A stretch of 64,000 nucleotides of DNA from Croceicoccus gelatinilyticus (lineage in GTDB: Bacteria > Pseudomonadota > Alphaproteobacteria > Sphingomonadales > Sphingomonadaceae): assembly GCF_018398395.1 (NCBI RefSeq), contig NZ_JAHCBF010000003.1:248001-312000 (forward strand). Reading direction: 5' to 3'. This document shows positions 59,498 through 64,000 of the stretch, piece by piece (the stretch's first letter is position 1; each line of letters starts with the position of its first letter). The notes beneath the pieces were generated by a model. That model had not been told where the DNA came from. It did not search any database and worked only from the letters and a program-made list of their open reading frames with translations. Made by a program: the position numbers and the translations under genes.

Positions 59498-60493
59498 ATG
59501 ACGTCAGGCCCTGCGACCATTGCCGTCCATGCCGAAGAGGCACGGGCGCGCCGCGCGCTGCTGACCCGCAGCGCCGCCATCGCCAGCATGAGCGTGGCCG
59601 CGCTTCTGCTCGCGCTCAAGATTTATGCCACGGCCCGGACCGGTTCGACCGCGATGCTCGGCAGTCTTGCCGATACCGCGCTCGACATCGTGGCCAGCCT
59701 CGTCACGCTGATCGGCGTGTGGGTCGCCGCCCATCCACCCGATGCGGATCACCGGTTCGGCCACGGCAAAGCCGAGGCGCTGGCCGCTCTGGTGCAGGTT
59801 GTCCTGATTTCGATATCCGCCGTTGGCATTGCCGCCCGCGCGATAGAGGTGTGGCTGGCAGGAGGCCGGATCGAACAAGCCGAGGAAGGCGTCGTCGTCT
59901 CGCTGATCGCGGTGGCCGCGACTCTGCTGCTGCTCGTTTGGCAGCGCCATGTCATCCGCAAGACTGGTTCGATCGCGATCCAGACCGATCACGTTCACTA
60001 CAAGTCGGATATCTTCCTGAACTTCGCGGTCATCGCGGCGCTGCTGCTCGACCAATATGCAGGTGTCACCGGTGCCGACCCGATCTTCGCGCTGGGCATC
60101 GCGGCATGGCTGGGCTGGAACGCCTGGGAAGCGAGCCAGCATGCCATCGACAACCTGATGGACCGCGAATGGCCGGTCGAGAAACGGCAGCAGCTTCTCG
60201 ACACGATCCGCGACAATCCCGACCTGCAGGGCGTGCACGATCTTCGCACGCGCACGGCGGGCAACCGCGATTTTGCGCAGTTCCACATCACAGTCGATCC
60301 CAACATGACCGTGGCCGAGGCGCACGAAGTCATGGATGCGATCGAAGCGAGCCTTCTGACGAAGTTTCCCGAGACCGAGTTCCTGATCCACACCGATCCG
60401 GAAGGGCATGTCGAGATGGATTCCGATCGCCCGGTCGACCTTCTGACCGAAGGCGTGGACGCAGACTTTCCCGAACAGACAAAGCCGGCCTGA
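59498..60493 (+). CDS. cation diffusion facilitator transporter (FieF/ZitB-like)
   Basis: A 331-residue CDF efflux protein, a dimeric H+-coupled exporter of zinc, iron or related divalent metals. The metal-site Asp pair is in GSLADTALDIVASL, and the second site is in TDHVHYKSDIFLNFAV (HxxxD). The basic DADHRFGHGKAEALAAL loop is diagnostic. Six helices precede the cytosolic C-terminal domain (about 245-315) with HDLRTRTAGNRDFAQFHITVD. It lies 13 bases after pdxH. Confidence 0.92.
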   Translation: MTSGPATIAVHAEEARARRALLTRSAAIASMSVAALLLALKIYATARTGSTAMLGSLADTALDIVASLVTLIGVWVAAHPPDADHRFGHGKAEALAALVQVVLISISAVGIAARAIEVWLAGGRIEQAEEGVVVSLIAVAATLLLLVWQRHVIRKTGSIAIQTDHVHYKSDIFLNFAVIAALLLDQYAGVTGADPIFALGIAAWLGWNAWEASQHAIDNLMDREWPVEKRQQLLDTIRDNPDLQGVHDLRTRTAGNRDFAQFHITVDPNMTVAEAHEVMDAIEASLLTKFPETEFLIHTDPEGHVEMDSDRPVDLLTEGVDADFPEQTKPA

Positions 60494-60495
60494 CG

Positions 60496-61290
60496 ATGCC
60501 CGAAATTCCGTTCTGGCACATCGACGCTTTCGCGCCCGAGCCCTTCGCGGGGAATCAGGCGGCGGTCATGCTTTACGCCGACGGCTTTCCCGACGATGCG
60601 ACGATGGCGCGGATCGGGAACGAGAACAATTTCGCCGAGACCGCTTTTCTTGTCCCTTACGCGGGGCCGGAAGCGGATTACGAACTGCGCTGGTTCACAC
60701 CTGAATGCGAAATCCGGCTTTGCGGCCATGCCACGCTGGCTTCGGGCCACGCGATGCTGGGGCGCGACGGAACAGACGAGGTTCGCTTCCTGACGCGGCG
60801 GGCAGGGGTGCTGACGGTGAAGCGGCATGGCGATGCTTATGAAGTCGCGCTACCCGCGATCCCGACGCAGCCGGGCGAGTTTCCTGCCGCCGTTGCCGCA
60901 CTTGGCGCTGCGCCCGAGGCGATTTCGCGGTCGGGTGACGGCTACAACGTTTTTCTGTTCGACAGCGAGGACACGGTCCGCAGCTTGCGACCCGATTTCT
61001 CCGCGCTTGGCGCGATGGGCGACGACCAGTTCATCTGCACCGCTCCGGGGCGCGAGACTGACGTTGTCAGCCGCGTCTTCGTGCCCGGCGCAGGTGTGAA
61101 CGAGGATAGCGTGACAGGTTCTGCCCATGCGGTTCTGACCCCGTTCTGGGCGCAGCGGCTGGGCAGGGCGCAGTTCACCGCGTTTCAGGCGTCTCAGCGC
61201 GGCGGGCTGCTGACCTGCCGGCTGGACGGCGAGACCGCGTGGCTTGGCGGGCCCTGCGTCACGCTGCTCGAAGGAACGTTTCGCTACTGA
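60496..61290 (+). CDS. PhzF-family isomerase/epimerase
   Basis: A 264-residue PhzF/DapF-fold protein. The N-terminal FWHIDAFAPEPFAGNQAAVML has the catalytic Glu region (NNFAETAFLVP). CEIRLCGHATLASGHAML and NEDSVTGSAHAVLTPFWA are the two substrate-binding motifs. Relatives isomerise trans-2,3-dihydro-3-hydroxyanthranilate or have unknown substrates; phenazine genes are absent, so the role is unknown. Confidence 0.9.
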   Translation: MPEIPFWHIDAFAPEPFAGNQAAVMLYADGFPDDATMARIGNENNFAETAFLVPYAGPEADYELRWFTPECEIRLCGHATLASGHAMLGRDGTDEVRFLTRRAGVLTVKRHGDAYEVALPAIPTQPGEFPAAVAALGAAPEAISRSGDGYNVFLFDSEDTVRSLRPDFSALGAMGDDQFICTAPGRETDVVSRVFVPGAGVNEDSVTGSAHAVLTPFWAQRLGRAQFTAFQASQRGGLLTCRLDGETAWLGGPCVTLLEGTFRY

Positions 61291-61301
61291 ATTTTTGGCC
61301 G

Positions 61302-62441
61302 CTACTGACCGGACGGAAAGCGCGAGACGAGGTTCGCCATCGCCTCGCGCAGCAGGTCCTGTTCCTCGCTATTCGAATTGCCCAGCCGCACGATCGTCAG
61401 TTTCTGCGACGGCGAGACCAGCGTGTACTGTCCGCCAAAGCCGAGCATGGCGAACGTGCTTTCGGGCGCGCTGCCCGGGAAAAGCACACGCTCGCGCCCC
61501 TCGGGCCTCGGCTTGTTCAGCCACAAATGCGCGCCATAGGCGGGGTCGGCGGGGCTGGACGTGCGCATGAAGCGGACCCAGCCTTGCGGCACGATGCGAA
61601 CGCCGCTGGGCGATGCGCCGCCGTTTCGCAGCATCTCGCCGAACTTCGCCCAGTCGCGCGCGGTCGCGTGGATCATGCTGCCGCCGACAAGCGTGCCATG
61701 CGCGTCGAATTCGGCAACCGCGCTTTCCATCGCAAGCGGCTCGAACAGGCGTTCGTGCAAGTATCCGTCCATCGCGGCGCGGCGCGTGGTGGGCCGGTCC
61801 GAATCGGTCAGCGCGCGCGTGGCGATATCGGCAAGGATGACGCTGCTGGCCGTGGAATAGACGAATTCCTCGCCTGGCGCGGCGCTCAGCGGCTGCGTCT
61901 CGGCAAAGTGCGCCATGTCGTCGCGCCCTTCGAGCAGGAGCATCTGCGGCGTATCGGCGTCATAGGCAGGCTCGCCCGTTTCGACGTGCCGCAATCCGCT
62001 GCGCATCTGGAGCAGTTGCCGCACCGTGATCTCGCCGCGCGGATCGCCTACCCGCTGCCAGCGCGGAACTGGCGCAGGCTTGTCGAGGGCCAGCGAACCG
62101 TCCGCGATCAGCATTCCGATCACGACGCCGGTGACGGTCTTGGTCATCGACCAGCCAACATGGCGCGTCTCGGGCGTATAGCCGTCGGCATAGCGTTCGG
62201 CGACGATCTTGCCATCATGAAGGACCAGCAGCGCACGAGTTTCGCCGACGTGGTCTGCAAACACCCCGTCGATGGCGCGGGCCAGCCCTTCGCGCGATGC
62301 GCCGGTCTCGCCATCGGCCAGCGAGGCCATCGATTCCGCGCTTGGCGGAGGCAGCGGCTGGGCACCGTCCGTCGCATCGCAGGCGCAAAGCACTGGCAGG
62401 CACGCGGCGGCAAGGATAGGAAGCAGGTAACGCGTCTTCAT
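61302..62441 (-). CDS. exported beta-lactamase-like serine hydrolase
   Basis: A 379-residue periplasmic hydrolase of the class C beta-lactamase fold. A lipoprotein-type signal sequence (LLPILAAACLPVLCAC) opens it. The Ser-x-x-Lys motif is in GWSMTKTVTG (residue about 103), and the Tyr motif is in GEEFVYSTASSVIL. The C-terminal HLWLN-type third motif is present in modified form. It may be an esterase or peptidase; beta-lactam activity cannot be inferred. It converges on phzF with 11 bases between the stops. Confidence 0.85.
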   Translation of the reverse strand: MKTRYLLPILAAACLPVLCACDATDGAQPLPPPSAESMASLADGETGASREGLARAIDGVFADHVGETRALLVLHDGKIVAERYADGYTPETRHVGWSMTKTVTGVVIGMLIADGSLALDKPAPVPRWQRVGDPRGEITVRQLLQMRSGLRHVETGEPAYDADTPQMLLLEGRDDMAHFAETQPLSAAPGEEFVYSTASSVILADIATRALTDSDRPTTRRAAMDGYLHERLFEPLAMESAVAEFDAHGTLVGGSMIHATARDWAKFGEMLRNGGASPSGVRIVPQGWVRFMRTSSPADPAYGAHLWLNKPRPEGRERVLFPGSAPESTFAMLGFGGQYTLVSPSQKLTIVRLGNSNSEEQDLLREAMANLVSRFPSGQ

Positions 62442-62491
62442 TGCGCGCGTGATCGACCAAGTCCCCCGTTCAAAGCAAGTCGCCAGTCCGG

Positions 62492-62872
62492 ATGCCCCCA
62501 AGCAAATCACCTCAATCCGCAAAAACGCCGGCCCGCAAACACGCCACGCGCCAACCCGCTCGCAAGGGGGGGAGAGCGGCGCTGCTGATCGCGGCAGTCG
62601 TCGCCGTGGTTCTGGCCTGGGGCTGGACGCCGTTGACCGCGCAGGCCGAAGCGGGGACGGCGTACGGCGCGCGGGTTGCCTGTTCGTGCCGCTATGTCGG
62701 CGGTCGCGAGCTGGGGGACTGCGAAAAGGACTTCCTCGACGGGATGGGCATGGTCTCGCTGTCAGAGGATGACGTCGACCGCTCGGTCACCGCCAGCGTG
62801 CCGCTGATCGCCAGCACGACCGCGACGTATCGCGAAGGCTGGGGCTGTGTGCTGGAAGCTTACGAGGACTGA
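62492..62872 (+). CDS. hypothetical exported or membrane-anchored protein
   Basis: A 126-residue protein with a basic N-terminus (SPQSAKTPARKHATRQPARKG), one hydrophobic helix (ALLIAAVVAVVLAWGW) and a periplasmic part. The latter has two close Cys (RVACSCRYVGGRELGDCEKDF) and the C-terminal GCVLEAYED. It resembles small conserved sphingomonad proteins found near serine hydrolases, but I recognise no family. The stop overlaps the convergent gene by 13 bases. Confidence 0.6.
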   Translation: MPPSKSPQSAKTPARKHATRQPARKGGRAALLIAAVVAVVLAWGWTPLTAQAEAGTAYGARVACSCRYVGGRELGDCEKDFLDGMGMVSLSEDDVDRSVTASVPLIASTTATYREGWGCVLEAYED

Positions 62873-63924
62873 TCCGGCTTCCACGCTCCGGACGGCAGGT
62901 CTTCCTGCGGGATGCAACGCTCTCCGGGACCAAGTCCCTGATAGACAGGCCCGTCGGGCGCGCCATAGGGCAGGGGCGGAGGCGGCATCGGCGGGATCGA
63001 CCGTTCGCAGGCGAGGCGGGTGCGGCCTTGCTTCGTGCAGGCGGCAACCTGCTCTTCCAATGCTTCGGCCATGCGGTCGCGGACCAGCCGCTGCTGCTCG
63101 GTCAGCGCCGCGCGGTTGGCGGCGGCCTGTTCTGCAGTCAGGTCGCAGACCGGCGTCCGGCCAACCCCGCTGACCTGAACGACATCGCTATTCCCGCCGC
63201 ACTGGAGGCGCAGGGCCTTGAGCGCGGCTTCGTCCTCGACCGGCGGATCGATCCAGATCTCCCCCACTTCGCCGACGCGTAGCTGCTGCAGTCCAAAACG
63301 CCCGACGACCAGCCAGCCCACGCTATCGACGTAGATCCCGTTTGCCCGCGGTCCCAGCAGGACAACCGGCCCCTTCACGCTGCCTAGGCGCAGGCATCCG
63401 CGGGACAGGACTAGCTTCGTCTGCTCCGGTCCCCTCCGCCCCAGCTCCGAACTTGCGATGTCGACCGTGACCAGGTGTTCTTCCGGTCTGCCGGGGTCTG
63501 CGAAGGCGATAACGCGCACGGCATCGCCGACCTTGCCGATCAGCTTCTCGCCTCGAGCCTCGCGGGACCATGCTTCGGTCAGGCTCCACGGTCCGTCCCA
63601 GCGACCCGTACCCGCACTCTCCAACTGGGCTGTCGTGCCGTAGAGCGTGGGCGCATCCTCGATCGTGCCGAATGCGAAGAGATCGCCGAAACCGTCCGGC
63701 TCCAGCGTCACGTCATTGGGAAGTGATCCGCTGCGCTCGGGTGCCTGGAGGTGGATATTCGCCGGCAATGTGGGCTGTTCATACCGCCGGTGCCCGATCT
63801 GGAACGGGTCCAGCCATGCCAGCAGGGCGATCACCACCCACGATGCGATCAGCAGGCCGAGCCAGGTGCTCCTGCTTTTCCGGTCGGCCTCTAGCCTGAG
63901 ACCTTTTCGGTATCCTCGATCCAT
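62860..63924 (-). CDS. hypothetical membrane-anchored protein
   Basis: A 354-residue protein: basic N-terminus, one transmembrane helix ([20 protein letters not shown]) and a periplasmic region of about 300 residues. That region has recurring Gly/Val-rich strands ([22 protein letters not shown]) and a charged Gln/Glu stretch ([21 protein letters not shown]). It has scattered Cys in [15 protein letters not shown] and GERCIPQ. No family recognised. The ATG lies inside the 3' end of mnmA (34-base overlap). Confidence 0.6.
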   Translation of the reverse strand: MDRGYRKGLRLEADRKSRSTWLGLLIASWVVIALLAWLDPFQIGHRRYEQPTLPANIHLQAPERSGSLPNDVTLEPDGFGDLFAFGTIEDAPTLYGTTAQLESAGTGRWDGPWSLTEAWSREARGEKLIGKVGDAVRVIAFADPGRPEEHLVTVDIASSELGRRGPEQTKLVLSRGCLRLGSVKGPVVLLGPRANGIYVDSVGWLVVGRFGLQQLRVGEVGEIWIDPPVEDEAALKALRLQCGGNSDVVQVSGVGRTPVCDLTAEQAAANRAALTEQQRLVRDRMAEALEEQVAACTKQGRTRLACERSIPPMPPPPLPYGAPDGPVYQGLGPGERCIPQEDLPSGAWKPDQSS

Positions 63925-64000
63925 CCGCCGCCGACGACCCTTTCCCCCGCGTAGAAAACCGCGGCCTGTCCGGGGGCGACACCGTATTCGGGATTATCGA
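63891..64000 (-). CDS. mnmA: tRNA-specific 2-thiouridylase MnmA, 5' part outside the window
   Basis: Only the last 35 residues are visible. They read [20 protein letters not shown] then VVGGGWI, the invariant MnmA C-terminus (PGQAAVFY followed by GGGWI). MnmA makes s2U34 in tRNAs for Glu, Gln and Lys. With mnmE, mnmG and tsaC also here, four tRNA anticodon-loop modification genes lie within the window. The stop codon lies inside the next gene's 5' region. Confidence 0.85.
   Translation of the reverse strand, partial: DNPEYGVAPGQAAVFYAGERVVGGGWIEDTEKVSG

Noticed and set aside
60496-61290. A phenazine biosynthesis gene
   Set aside because: The PhzF fold is clear, but none of phzA-E/G is nearby; PhzF homologues are common outside phenazine producers.
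1-64000. tRNA or rRNA genes, CRISPR arrays, insertion sequences or prophage
   Set aside because: No cloverleaf-like sequence, regular short repeats with spacers, transposase or phage motifs were seen in the gaps. Fine tRNA detection by eye is limited.

Overview
The window is GC-rich chromosomal DNA from an alphaproteobacterium, most likely order Sphingomonadales and plausibly the Erythrobacteraceae. This rests on gene content and order: hemE next to ppsR-maf-aroE-coaE; mnmE-mnmG-rsmG-parA-parB; an S4 protein, fdxA and carD in series; a bactofilin with its M23 peptidase; DUF1013/TrcR; DUF1192; DUF1491; DUF6489; and a zinc-independent type HemB. The genus cannot be fixed from sequence reading alone. 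I found no tRNA, rRNA, insertion sequence, prophage, CRISPR array or defence island. Coding density is high.

The organising feature is the chromosome origin region. The 316-base gap between the divergent hemE and ppsR genes (35047-35362) has an AT-rich tract, several DnaA-box-like 9-mers, a perfect 8-bp inverted repeat and three GAATC (GANTC) sites. It lies in the hemE-side position of oriC known from Caulobacter. About 6-9 kb to its left, four 16-bp parS-like palindromes (26591-29077) lie in and around rsmG and mnmG, next to parA and parB. Genes flanking the candidate origin point away from it on both sides.

Layout. 1-9 kb: partial ferredoxin, CBS protein, ErpA, exonuclease III, SleB-type cell wall hydrolase, DUF1491, PaaI thioesterase, PtsN, long HPF, DnaQ, and a nuclease plus ATP-dependent ligase pair. 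9-15 kb: WecB, truncated haemoglobin with an FNR/FixK-type box, DUF167, gamma carbonic anhydrase, an operon of hemB and two acetyltransferases, and an M23 peptidase. 15-25 kb: SUV3-like helicase, S4 protein, FdxA, CarD, a GIN-domain lipoprotein with a promoter/operator dyad, a small lipoprotein, TsaC, DUF815 ATPase, PQQ-type sugar dehydrogenase and free-methionine-sulfoxide reductase. 25-35 kb: parB, parA, rsmG, mnmG, mnmE, DUF6489, dienelactone hydrolase, a BLUF photoreceptor, rho, hemJ and hemE. 35-41 kb: ppsR, maf, aroE, coaE (each overlapping the next by ATGA), clpA and DUF1192. 41-51 kb: quinone oxidoreductase, GST, TrcR, acyl-CoA ligase, bactofilin and M23 peptidase, then proA, nadD, rsfS, rlmH, an EnvC-like factor. 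51-64 kb: a CtpA protease, DsbB, Coq7, UDP-sugar epimerase, FabI, YihY, DnaJ-type chaperone, PdxH, a cation efflux protein, PhzF, a serine hydrolase, two unknown proteins and the 3' end of mnmA.

Functional themes are chromosome replication and segregation, translation and tRNA modification, haem synthesis (hemB, hemE, hemJ) and cell-wall shaping (SleB, three M23 proteins, bactofilin, CtpA). The content is mostly housekeeping; I see no clear new multi-gene system. The points most worth testing are the oriC/parS layout, the origin-proximal BLUF protein, three promoter-associated operators, and a recurrent CTAG shared-stop arrangement at five convergent gene pairs.
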